64,000 nt of DNA from Forficula auricularia (lineage: Eukaryota > Arthropoda > Insecta > Dermaptera > Forficulidae). The position numbers and the translations under genes are program-made. This document shows positions 33,001 to 45,000 of this stretch, in pieces. The stretch lies in NCBI GenBank assembly GCA_024734495.1, contig JALMQS010000089.1, positions 3,545,445 to 3,609,444 of the forward strand. The letters are read 5' to 3'. The notes under the pieces were generated by a model. That model did not search any database and was not told where the DNA came from. It saw nothing but the letters and a program-made list of their open reading frames with translations. The first letter of the stretch is position 1, and each line of letters begins with the position of its first letter.

Positions 33001-36000
33001 GAAGCTAATATAATATGTAATAAAATATAAACTTGAAATTTACAAATTGTATGTATTATTTTCCCCGAAATCATATATTTTATTTAAATTTTAATCAAAC
33101 GATTATTATGGGGAGGGTCGAATTTTTTGTGAAAGAGAAAAATCAAAAAAATATTTTTTTATCATAGGGAGACCGACACCTGTAAAGAATTAGGCTAATT
33201 TTTTTAAATTTATTTCGTCGATCGTGTGAAAAAGCCCTAAAGTGGCAAATTTTGGGTAAATTTTGTACCTGTCGGTGTTTAGAAATAGCTTGTTTTTTTT
33301 GTTTTTGTTTTTTTTTTTATATTATTTATTGGCATCGGGCACAAACAAAAACTTGAGTTAAAATTATGAAAAAATTTCACAATTCTCTCATTCTCTTCTC
33401 ATCAATCTATATATATAAAATTAAGGTTTTGTCTGTACATTGCTCCAAATCACGCCAAATTTGGGTTGCAGACGTTTCAAGCAAAGTTATGAACGAAAAC
33501 ACCCTCAACAAAATTCCTGTCTGTCTGTCTGTATGTCTGTTTCAGTGGTTTCCGCGAAAATTTGCTGACGATTCACGTCAAAACGGCTAAAGGGATTATT
33601 ATGAAATTTCATATTTAAATCAGATGTCTTCTAACTTACGTTTTTAGCTATATAACGTTTTGATATTTTGACCCCAAAAGGGGGTTTGGGGGGGGCGCAC
33701 GAATGAAAATTATCAAATAACTCCTAAACTATTAACTCTACGGCAAATTTTATAATGAGGAAAGTTGTAGGGGATGTGATTTCTGAAAACTTTTGTTTAA
33801 AAAAATTCCACCAAAAAAAACCACCCAAGGGGGGGGGGTGAAAAAAATGTAATTCTTGCCCTTGGAGCAAACTCAACCAAATTTTGTATACATAAATAAT
33901 CTGTGGGTCACTAGAGAGCTAAAAATGCAAAAGCTAACCATCCGAAATGGGGGGGGGAGGGTCAAAAAATGAAAATTCTTGCTCTTGGACCATACTCAAC
34001 CACATTTTGTATACATAATCTGTGGGTCACTAAAAGGCTAGAAATGCAAAAACTGGGTGCGGAGGGTGGGTGCGGCGGTTGAGTGATGGTGCGGGGGTGG
34101 GTTAGGGCATGGGGTGCGCGGGGTGGAATGGAGGTAGAGTGAGGGAGTAAGGCGCAGGGGGTGGAGCGGGGGGTCCAGGGGGCTAGGCAGGGGGTGGAGG
34201 GCACGGGGGTGCGGGGTGGTGGTTCAGGTGAGGGTCCAGTGGCGTAGCGGGGTGGTACGGCGTGGGGTCCGAGGTGGGTGGAGTCCAGGATGGTGGTGTG
34301 GGAGCGGAGGTTGGGCACGGGTGCATGGTCCGGGGGTGAGGGTGCTGGGTGGCAGTGAGGTGGGAGGTTGGGGTCCGAGGTCGATGGGGTGCGGGATGGA
34401 GTGTTGGGGTGGTGAAGTGGGGGCGGGGGTTGGGCATTGGTGCATAGTGCGGGGTTAGGGGGTGCTGGGTGGGTTTTGGGGGGTGTGAGGGTGGGGTTCG
34501 TGGGTTGGAGGTCTAGGAGACGTAGCCCCTGGTTAGCAAGAGGGCCACCGAAGGCGGGCCTTGCAGCTAGTGACAAATAAAAACAAATTTGATATTTATA
34601 TGGAACCCTCGACAGGTGATCCGACTCGCACTTTCGCCTGTTTATTGTTTCATAGGTTTTTCTGATTCAGTACTCATTCTCATTAATTATTAGATTATTA
34701 CTAAAGATTGTTTTTCTAGAAATGCATATATTTTAATAAAATTATTAAGAATGAAAATTGAAATTTTTAATTTATTTTTTTAATATAAAAAATCTATATA
34801 AGTATATAAAAAATATGTAAACAGTTACCTTGGCTTTATTGGGATCAAGCCATGCTTCAAAGATACTAGTCGAAGGCAAATCGGGATTAATCATTTTACG
34901 TAATTCTTCGCATTTCATCCTCATGCTTTCCACTTCCCTTTTCAATAGCATATTACAATCTACTAATTCTAAAAATTATATTAAATGTTAATATTTTGTA
35001 ATAAATGTAGGTATATATTATATATAATATTAGTTTCATTCGTGGTAGATGTTGCAAATATTTTAGGTCTTTTTGCAAAGTAATGTAAATGGGAAAAAAA
35101 CAATTTTCCTCAAAAAAATTAAATAAACTGATGTTGTTTTTTTAAATGTTTTGGGGAAATTTTATGATATTATACAAAAAGATCCAGAACATGTTCGGAA
35201 TGTTACGACGAAAGAAGCTATTATTATATAGGGTATTATATAGGGTGGGTGCAGAAAGAAATTCATTTTTGAAAATAGAAAGAAAACAAAACTCTTATAT
35301 TTAAAAGCGTTCAATCTTATACAATATAAAGGTTATTAAATGTAATTTTAGTTTTTGAAAATTAAATCATCAAGATGACGTCCTTGGCTGTTGCAATACT
35401 CTACCAAACGGGCACGAAAATTTTGAACAACTTTTAAGAGTTTGTTTTGAAATGGCTTCCAGACTTCTTTTTATGGGGACACCTTAAAAGGAAGGGTATA
35501 CGCTAATAATCCGACAACATTGATGCAATTGAAGCCGAATATTCAACAAGAAATGGAAGCCATTTCAAAAGAAACTCCTACTAAAGTTTTTCAAAATTTT
35601 CGTGCCCGTTTGGAAGTGTTGCAACAGCCAAGGACGTCATCTTGATGATTTAATTTTCAAAAACTAAAATTAAATTTAATAAACTTTATATTGTATAAGA
35701 TTAAACGCTTTTAAATACAAGAGTTTTGTTTTCTTTCCATTTTCAAAAATGAATTTCTTTCTGGACCACCCTATATAATTAGTCTATAAAATAAAATAAA
35801 TAATAAAAAAATAGTTTTTGAATTACCTTCCTTCTGACTCTCGAGAGATGAAATATGAGATTCCATACTGGTATTATCTGTTACAGCCTAAATAAAAAAA
35901 AAATGTCATGTTAATATACTATAATATTCTTGCTTGTGCCATATTAGGAAATAAATACAATTATATTAGAAAACAATCATTAAAACCTTTCTTGAACATA

Positions 36001-39000
36001 ATATATTTATAATTGAATGTAATGGAAGGCAGCCCAGAGGTAGTGAGGAAAGAAAAAATCAACACATATCAAATAAGTTGTAATTTATTGGAATCCTTCC
36101 TCCTTTCCTTTCAAACCGACGTTTCGGAGGATTTTTCCCTCCTTCTTCAGGGTTTCAAAGGGTCAATGAATGAAACAAATAAAATGTTTCCTTCTTCTCT
36201 CCACAGTAGTGTTCAAAAACTTTCTTCTTTTTTAACAAAGGCATAGAAAAACAATTTTTTTTCCTCTTTTTCTTACCCTGAAGAAGGAGGGAAAAATCCT
36301 CCGAAACGTCGGTTTGAAGGGAAAGGATTCCAATAAATTACACCTTATTTGATATGTGTTAATTTTTTCTTTCCTCACTACCCCTGGGCTGCCTTCCATT
36401 ACATTCAATTAAAATTTCTACCAGTCGGTCTCTCTCCAGAGAAAATTTCGTTGCAAAAAAATAATATAGTTAGTTTTATAAAATAATTGTATTTATCACT
36501 TCTGATATACATGTAAGCTTTTAAAAAGAAATCAAATACCTTTTGTAATTTCACTGAAACATTTTGTAATTCAGTCATGGTCAGTTTTTTGTCTTCTGCC
36601 ATTATAATATTCATTTGCTCTAACTGTTCTAATTCCTCTTTCAAAAGTTTTTCCCTGCCGCCTAGGATAATTTCAATAGATTCTGTACTCTAATAAAAAA
36701 AAAGAAAACATTTTGTTAAAATGATAATACATACATCTGTCCGTTCCAGCTACTCGTATATTAAAATTTAATAAAAATTACAATTTATATTCATTAATAT
36801 TTTTTTTTAATTTAAAAATGTAGTAATATTTATAATTTTTAATTAAAATAATTGATAGTAATCGTGCAGTATTTTTCAAAAGATCCCAATAATGATCAAA
36901 AAAATTTTGATCGAAAAAAATTGAGCATACCCATAGTGTTAAGGTCTTCAAAAATGGCTTATATTGTAAACGTAAACATGATAAAAAATTATATTATTGT
37001 TTTTTTTTTCTATTCTTTTATTGGCCTCGGGAACATAGATGCCCATTTAGCCAGCCGAAAGTATTCGTTCATATTTCTCCAAATTCGCCAGCCCTCAAAT
37101 GCTGATCCCTAAGGCGGGCCGCTCGGGGGGGACAGTAGGGCAAGCAGAGCATCCCTCTGCAACCGGCCAAAGTGCATCGCGAATGGCCGACGAATATAGA
37201 GCAATAAAAGAACGTACTTGTTCATAAGTCCCTTCAATGAGGGATAAAACAGAAGACTTGTATTTATTTATTTATTTAGATAATTTTACGGACTAGTAGT
37301 CCACTTACAAAATTAACAAATTACCTAGTCTAACACCTTTAGAAAAATTAATATATAACAAAAATTGACTATGCGATTGAATACTAAAACAATAAATTTT
37401 TTATAAGCTATATATTTATATAAAAATGCGAATAAATAAATTAATAAATTATATTATAAGAGATAGTAATTTTTTTTAAAAAATGTCAAGAGTAATCATC
37501 AAGTATGAGGTTCTAATTTCACTCAAAATTTAATCAGCTTTTTAACTCAATATAAAACAAGTAAATATGAATTAATGTTTTGATATTGTTTGGTTTATGG
37601 GCTGCTAGTTTGGTAATTCATGCAAAAACAAACTTTATTTTGTCAAGATAATTATTATCTCTTAAAATATCATATTTTTGATGTTCCCTCTATTTTATGC
37701 TTTTTTGAGTGCCTTAACGTCGATATTCCGCTCAATTTCTTTCATCAAAATAGTATTACCCGTAGTTTTAAAAAACACCACTTGTCCTGCACGTTTACAA
37801 GACACCTAATCTTCGATTTACATGGTACAAGAAATGCATGGTGTCGGTTTAATACCGTTTCAAAAAAGTGGGAAAACATAATTTACATCAGTGGTTCTTA
37901 ACCTCTTACCACTCGCGAACCTCTAAATAATTTAGGTTTTTCGGCCTCTTAGTTTCTACTAGTATTATTGATAAAAATTAGCAAGGGCGTCATCGGTGAA
38001 TAACAAACATATTCTTCCAACTTACGTTGTTTCACGATCATACTATATTCATTTTACTCATGGTTACTGCGATGTTGGTGTACTTGTTGGAGACCTTTAC
38101 ATAAATCTGTTTTTGTTGGAATGCCAAAATAGCGATGTCATTTGAACCAGTGATGTTGGTGTTGATGGCCTTGGCATCCTTGTGTCTTTTGAGGAAAACC
38201 AACCCTCCATGACTCTTATGAAGGAGAAAAGTTGTTTTCGTCGATAACTGTCTGTCAATAGATTCACAGTGAATTCTCGCCTTCTATATTATTTAGATTT
38301 TAGCCATATCGTGGTTTTCACCAAATAAGCTTTATTTTAAAAGAGTGCAGAAGATATATATAAAAATCTAGTTCATTTTTATTGTTTTCTGAGGCCCATT
38401 GAAATCCGAGTTAACAACCACTGATTTACACGGTTCTAGTTCAGTTTAACAAGGACAGAGAATTGCAAATTTTCAATGTGAAATAACGATTCGAAATGCA
38501 TAATCACAAGATACTTTTGGTGAACCAATCTAACAATTAAATCGAGGGTTAGGTGTACTTCGTCATAATGAGTATGGTGTAGCACAAATAAAGTAGAGAT
38601 CAATTCTTTACTCCTGCGGCTATTCTCTTCTGCTTGCATATTGGAAATTTTTAAAAGTAATTCATCAATCTTTTCATCTTTAGCTGCGATCTCTTTATTT
38701 TTTTCAATTAGCTGATTGTTCAAATCCTTAAAAAAAGAACAATTATAATTTGCATTAAATCAAATTATTTGATAGTTGAGCTTTAAGGCCAGTTTCTGCA
38801 TAGAATTTTCTGTTCTCTGCTCTGGAATCGCAACATAACATGTTACTTTACAAAGGAATGTTTCCTTACCACCATAGTGCGACCAGGTCCCAACCATGTC
38901 TAAAATTGCTTCGAGAGAGATTCATGACCGGATAATGGCTATTTCCGGAAACAATTGGATCGACACGATTGATGCGTCAGAAACAAGAGGCATAGCCGGA

Positions 39001-42000
39001 GCGCTATCGGCAGACAACCGGTTATGTGGAAATGTAAGCGACAAGACAATCTCACTATAATACTGTATTTAACATAATCCGACCATACAGGGACTCAAAA
39101 ATAAGTGTTTTGGAAACTTGGGCTCTTGACCAATAAGAATAATGAGGAGTTATTTTTTATTGGTTCTGAGGTCAAGCCGCCATTAAGTTTCCAAGAGCAC
39201 TTATTTTTGAGTCCCTGTATGGTCAGATTATGTTAAATACAGGACTATAAGAGACACGACATGGTTTTGAGACGCTGAGACACAGTCGCCTATGAGGAAA
39301 CTGGCCTTTAGTGAATGATTTGAAAGGTTTTTTGGGTTAGACCACAACACAAATGAGAAAATATGTTAATTAATTTTCGATTAAGGAGATATGATCATTG
39401 TAGAAATTGATATATTATTTATCTTGATTTCGAGAAAAAAATTGTTCCTCAAATTGATTAAAGTAAATAAATAAAAAACTATTTTTACCAATTTAATTAT
39501 AAATATTGTTATATAAGTTTTCATAATAATACATTTGATAATTTATTAATAAAGAGAAATCATAGGTTGTCCTCTGTTTCTTCTAAAAAGATCATTTTAT
39601 AAAAATTATAGGGAACAAACGAAATGTGATTCTTGATAAATATTGAAAATTAAAAAAAAAATCAGGAAAAAAGAAAAATTTAAAAACAGCAGAACTGGGA
39701 CTTCTGGTCGAGTCGATAAATATTCTGTAATTTACGTTTATGAGTAAGTATTACTACAAACAGACCATCCAATAATTTTTTGGGCTCTGTAGATAACAAA
39801 TCACGAATATTTGTTTTATATATTTTTGAAACCTTAATTAACAATTTCTACCATAATCATATCACTTTAAGGGCCAGTTGTATGTAGGTTTGTAAAGTCT
39901 TTGTTAAAGTTAACAAGGAGTGAAACCTTGTGCCCGGCAGGATGGGAAATCAGATGAAAGTGCATGTCATCTGATTGGTCATACGGCCGGGCACAAGGTG
40001 AATTCTAAGGTTTTACTCTTTGTTAACTTTAACAAAGACTTTACAAACCGACATACAACTGGCCCTAAATACATAGTTTCGAATTTTGGCCTTTAATTCT
40101 GGAGCAGTGTTCAAGTGTTAATAAATGTAGCGAGAATTAATTAAATAAGCGTGTTAGAGTACCGAAATGCTTGGGATAAGATGTGATTGACAAAGATGTT
40201 TCAAATCCCGTACATGGCGCATTAAACTACATGATCTGAGGTTAAATTAAATCTAAATACGAGGGTTATTAATGACATTGGGAACTTTTGTTAAGTTGCC
40301 TATTCTGTTTACGTTATGAGCAAAGAGTAGCTAGTTTGGTAAAAACACACCTTAGGAGGGCGCAGCAACAGCCAACAATTTATCAAAGGATGTTCCTGGA
40401 TTAAGCGATACAGTCCTGATTCTATGTATTGTATTGTAAATTATTTTCCCTTTAATCGAAGTAAAATAATCTTTCTATTAGAAAAATATAGTTGAAAAAT
40501 AATAAATATTTGGTAGCCCAACCATGATTTAATTAAAGTTAACGATTTACAATCTTTATTTATTTATGCACCTTAGACTCGAACCCAAGCTCTAAAATCT
40601 CTTCCCTTTTCTTGAATGATTCAGGGGTCAATATAGGCCTATAGAAGCTGGTACTGAGTAGAAGACTTTCTCGCATCAATATCCACCATAGTTTAGCCCG
40701 TAAAGTGTCATTTAGGAAACCATGCATAAAAGGTTGGTCAAAATTTGATCTCAATTGCATAAGTAGTTTTAGAGTAAAAGCGTTAAAAAGAAACAAACAA
40801 ACATACAAACATTTCCTATTAAAAATAATAATATAGATTTTTTCCCATTTAACCCATCTTGCGAGCAATTTTGGTGGAAAACGAGCAAATTTTTTTCCTG
40901 TTAAATGACAAAATATCCTTCATATGAACAAATCATTTGTGTTGGTTTGATTAATTCTCGCCTCACCCACCAATACTTGAGTAATAGTAGTTGAAACGTT
41001 ATTTATTATAAAAAATATGATTTCCAAGCATAAAAACATTTCAAATCAAAGTTATTTAAAAATAAAATAGATTTCAAATGTTTTTTTTTTATTTATTCAT
41101 TTTTTATTACCGTATTTTCCGTCAACTTCTTTGAAACTTTACTAATTTCTGATTGCCATTTTGAATTCACAATATCAAAATCACTTTGCAATTTTTTTAG
41201 ATTAGTTTGTAGTTGTTCTTGAGCTTGCTCATTCTTTTCCTTCTCTTGCAAAAGCTTTAAATAAAAAGAATATTTTGATCATAAAATGCGAATCTAAATG
41301 ATCAAATTGAAAGAGTGATTTAATATTAGTACAAACATTTTTTTGTAATATGAGTGTATGATATTTAACCAAGTGAAGTTTTGATTTTTGTGGATTAAAG
41401 GAATATTTATATAAACCACACCGTAGTAAATTTTTAACTTATTTATTGATAATACAAAAAATAATATAAGGCGTTTTGATTGTAGAATTGACGAATCAAA
41501 ACGATATAATTTTTTATTATATTATTTGCAATTTTATCAATAAATATCTTTAAAAATTACTGTGATTTAAATAAAAATTCCTTGTATTATTACTGTGAAA
41601 ATATTTTATTTTATTTACGATAGATATTATTGTAAATTTTATTTTTAACACCCCCTAGCTTTAAAACATGGGCAATGTGTTGAACCCTCATGTTTGTGTT
41701 TGTGTTTCTGTGTTTGTTTGTATGTATGTATGTATAATTCTTAAACAGCTGGTCTGATTTTGATAGTTTTTTTGTAAAGAGAAGTTTTCTATGCAAAATT
41801 CTTACGAATATCTTTATAAATAGAATTTTTGTGTTAATTAAAATTATGAATATATATATATTAAAATTTTCGAAATATATTTTAAAACACCCAAAAGAAA
41901 CAATGTGTCGTTTTGTTGTTTGTTTTGTTTTCTTAATGACCTATTCGACTATAGTCAGGTGATCTGAGCTTGTGCATTTGAAATTTCTATTAAAAAACAT

Positions 42001-45000
42001 TCAAGTGCATGTTCAGTTCACTGAATAAAGTGCAGGTCGAATAGGCTATTAAATAGTTTTTATTAATTCATTTAAAAATGCTGAAATAAAAATTCAATTA
42101 AGAATGTAAAAATTATAGTAAAATTTTTAAAATGTAATTATCCAATACAACCGGAATCAGGGTGAAATAGGAAAAAATGTTCACCAAGTAAAATTTTATA
42201 GATATGAAAGTATTCGTCTTTCGGCTTGTATTGAGTAATTACAATTTAAAAATTATTTTGCCCGGCAGGCAGAATTATTAAATTCACTCGAAAATTTTCC
42301 ATTTTTTTTACCTTATCGTATTTGGAAATGTCTAAAATCTGAAATAAATCATTTTCAAGAATGATTTTTTTTTTGGCTGTCTTGAATGAATTTGGTATAC
42401 TTCAATTAGGGAATTGAACCCAAGTCTCAAGACTAGGCCACAGCTTCCAACTAGTTCCAAAACAAAATTTTTTAATAATAAATGTATTTCAGTTTTTATC
42501 TTCCAAATAGAAAGATATTGATTTAAATTTTAATTCATTAGGAAAAGATAAGAAATGTAAACAGAATCGTAAATTAAGATAGTGGCAAAATTCAAAATAA
42601 TCAATTAATAAAATTACGTAGTGTCTATTATATTTAATTTATTGCAATAGAAAAGGATTATATGGTTCAAGTTACTATATCAAAACCGATAGAATTTGTT
42701 TTATTTCATTGAAAAAAAATGACTTTACCATTAAAGTGGCAAAAATCAGTGTTGGCCAACGAAGAATAACAAACATTATAATTTTTTCTCTTTTTTTAAT
42801 TCTCATGGAGGGGGGAAAGTTGTTGATGACCGATATATGTCATTTGATGTCACAGAATGAATTAGAATTTATAGTCAGTATTTAACAAAGTATAGCAACA
42901 CGATTCATTTTCGATTAGTCGAGACGAGACCATCAAGTTTCTAAGAGCTCTTATTTACCAGTATGGCCAGGCTATGTTAAATATAGTAAATAGATTAGCA
43001 TTGAATTAGCCCCACCTTATTAATTCTCTGAATTGAATAAGATATCATCCATATGGTGATTTTCGCTATGTCTTAAGGACGTTCCCTAATAAAACGAATT
43101 TCTTGCAATCCTTTTAAAACTTTGAATACACATATTTATAAGTGTCCTTTATACGTAGAAATTTTTTTCAATAGTCCTTGCGGCACTAAATTTGTAAATA
43201 TTGACCATTGAAATTTGCATATTTAACATACGAATCCCGATTGATGTTAAAGCGACTGTTTCATTAAATTACAATCGTAATTTTCCTGAAATTATTTTGA
43301 AAAACAGAGAATCATTAACTGAAGATATAACAAATATTTTTCTGTTAAAATAATTGTATCAAGAGGTATTCGTTTTGTATGAAAAATGTTAAAAGTTAAA
43401 GGTACTTTTGATGGTTTTCATTTTTTCTCTCATGGCATGGCAAGTGAGAGATGGCGACTTGGCAATGTCGCATTAAAATTACTCAATTTTTCCTTATCTA
43501 AAAAACTTCTGCAGCTGGTGCATTTGAGATTTTTAGCTAATTCTCTCAACCTAACTATACTGTTCTCATCTGGAATTTCCCATTGAGCTGTTTGATGATG
43601 TGTTTTTTTTATTCTTTGTCTTTTAGCGTCGGTAAGAATGTAATGTTGCCTGCGGGGCAAGAGCGAACTGCATCTGAGCTATATTAGGGAATGTCCTTAA
43701 ATAAAATCTCATCGTATACATGTGAATGCCTATTTTTACCGAGCATAAAAAACCATACGAATCGCATATCGTATTATCGGATGATCAGTTCGTGAATCTA
43801 GATTAAGGCGTTCTAAAATAAACATTTTAATAAGGATTTACCTATACAATTTTAACTTGAAATTGGGATTAAACAATTTCAAAATGGAAAATTAGTGATA
43901 TTAAAATCTTATCGGTTGTTCGTAAAGGAAATATAAATAAGTTCATAGCAGAGCAAAGTTTACATTTGATATTACGAATTAAGGGTAAAGAAAAAATATT
44001 TTGAGTGAATTCAATACTCGGACAACCGGCGATAGTAGATAGTAATTTTTATTAAAGATTGGATAAAGAATCGTAACTCAGTTAGCTTACAGTGGCAAGT
44101 TTGTTTTCCAAAAAAGAACCATGGGATCGGATTTCAGTAATGCCTTCCGGTAATTCTATCTCGCAGAGTTCTGTATCAGTTGGGGTTCTAAATTGAAATG
44201 AAACGCTGGTTCCGCAGATGTTATAATCTCTGTTTATATAACAAAATTGGTAATATTTTGACGTATCCTTTGGTAAAGTATTTGCTGAAAGAGAAGATTT
44301 ATTTTTATTTTATTATAATTATAACCCTAAGTAAAAAAAATAAATAAACTAGATAGAGAAGTGAAAATACCTTTAAATACAACATGAAGATAAGTGCTTT
44401 CAGCTCCAGTTGGCATGGGTGCCAATTCAGATGTGAGCTCTTCATTTACATGACTCCATCCAACTTTGAATAAAGAAATACGATCGCCGGGGGCAGGAGT
44501 AACTGCACTTGTCAAAGAATATCTGCAGAAAATATCCGCATCCGTTAAATAGGGACTCACGACGTCATAAAACACCACCTAAAATAGAGATGTATGGTAT
44601 AGAATTAAACTTTATTTACGGAAGAATAGATCGACTTTTCTAAGTAAAATGCTATTGGTCTAAGATCCCGGCTTAGGTCGACCTTCACCTATCAAGTTTC
44701 CTAATGATATTAATATTTTAATAATATAATGTATTAATAAACAAAACTTGATAGGGTCGACATCCAATTTACCTGCATAGGTATTTTTAATAAAAAAATT
44801 AGAGTTGTTAATTTTATTACATAAATGTAGTAATCGAGTTTCAGGATAAATTTATTACCAAACGAGAGTAAAATATGTATATATAAAATGCCAAAGCCAT
44901 CTTTTTCCCTGCATAAGTCCAGGTAGATAGGGTATCAACAGGTAACTTCGGATTAGTATTTTGTAGTTATAGTTACCTTTATTGTTATATATTAAAATGT

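Larger units (their letters stand above)
36018..36400. repeat. Palindromic element with two strong hammerhead-like motifs
   Basis: Outer ends GTAATGGAAGGCAGCCCAG and CTGGGCTGCCTTCCATTAC are inverted, followed inward by GAGGAAAGAAA, ATTGGAATCCTT and so on. A hammerhead-like core lies in each arm in opposite orientation. The same outline is seen at 6965-7318 (decayed) and 18461-18576 (short). It sits in the intron between exons 7 and 8. Confidence 0.88.

Noticed and set aside
33962..34576. Long overlapping open frames (204, 84, 80 and 73 codons) in the G-rich tract
   Set aside because: They exist because the tract has almost no A/T for stop codons. They overlap on both strands, are Pro- or Gly-rich from simple-sequence composition, and the tract is absent from most of the sister repeat.
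40560..40868. 102-codon minus-strand frame
   Set aside because: Composed of dispersed-repeat sequence with an AAAC microsatellite; no conserved domain and not in phase with neighbouring exons.
44100..44580. Exons 2 and 3 considered as part of a phosphatase SKICH protein (inositol 5-phosphatase)
   Set aside because: The following exons are all coiled coil and no phosphatase catalytic motifs appear, which fits TAX1BP1/CALCOCO rather than a phosphatase.
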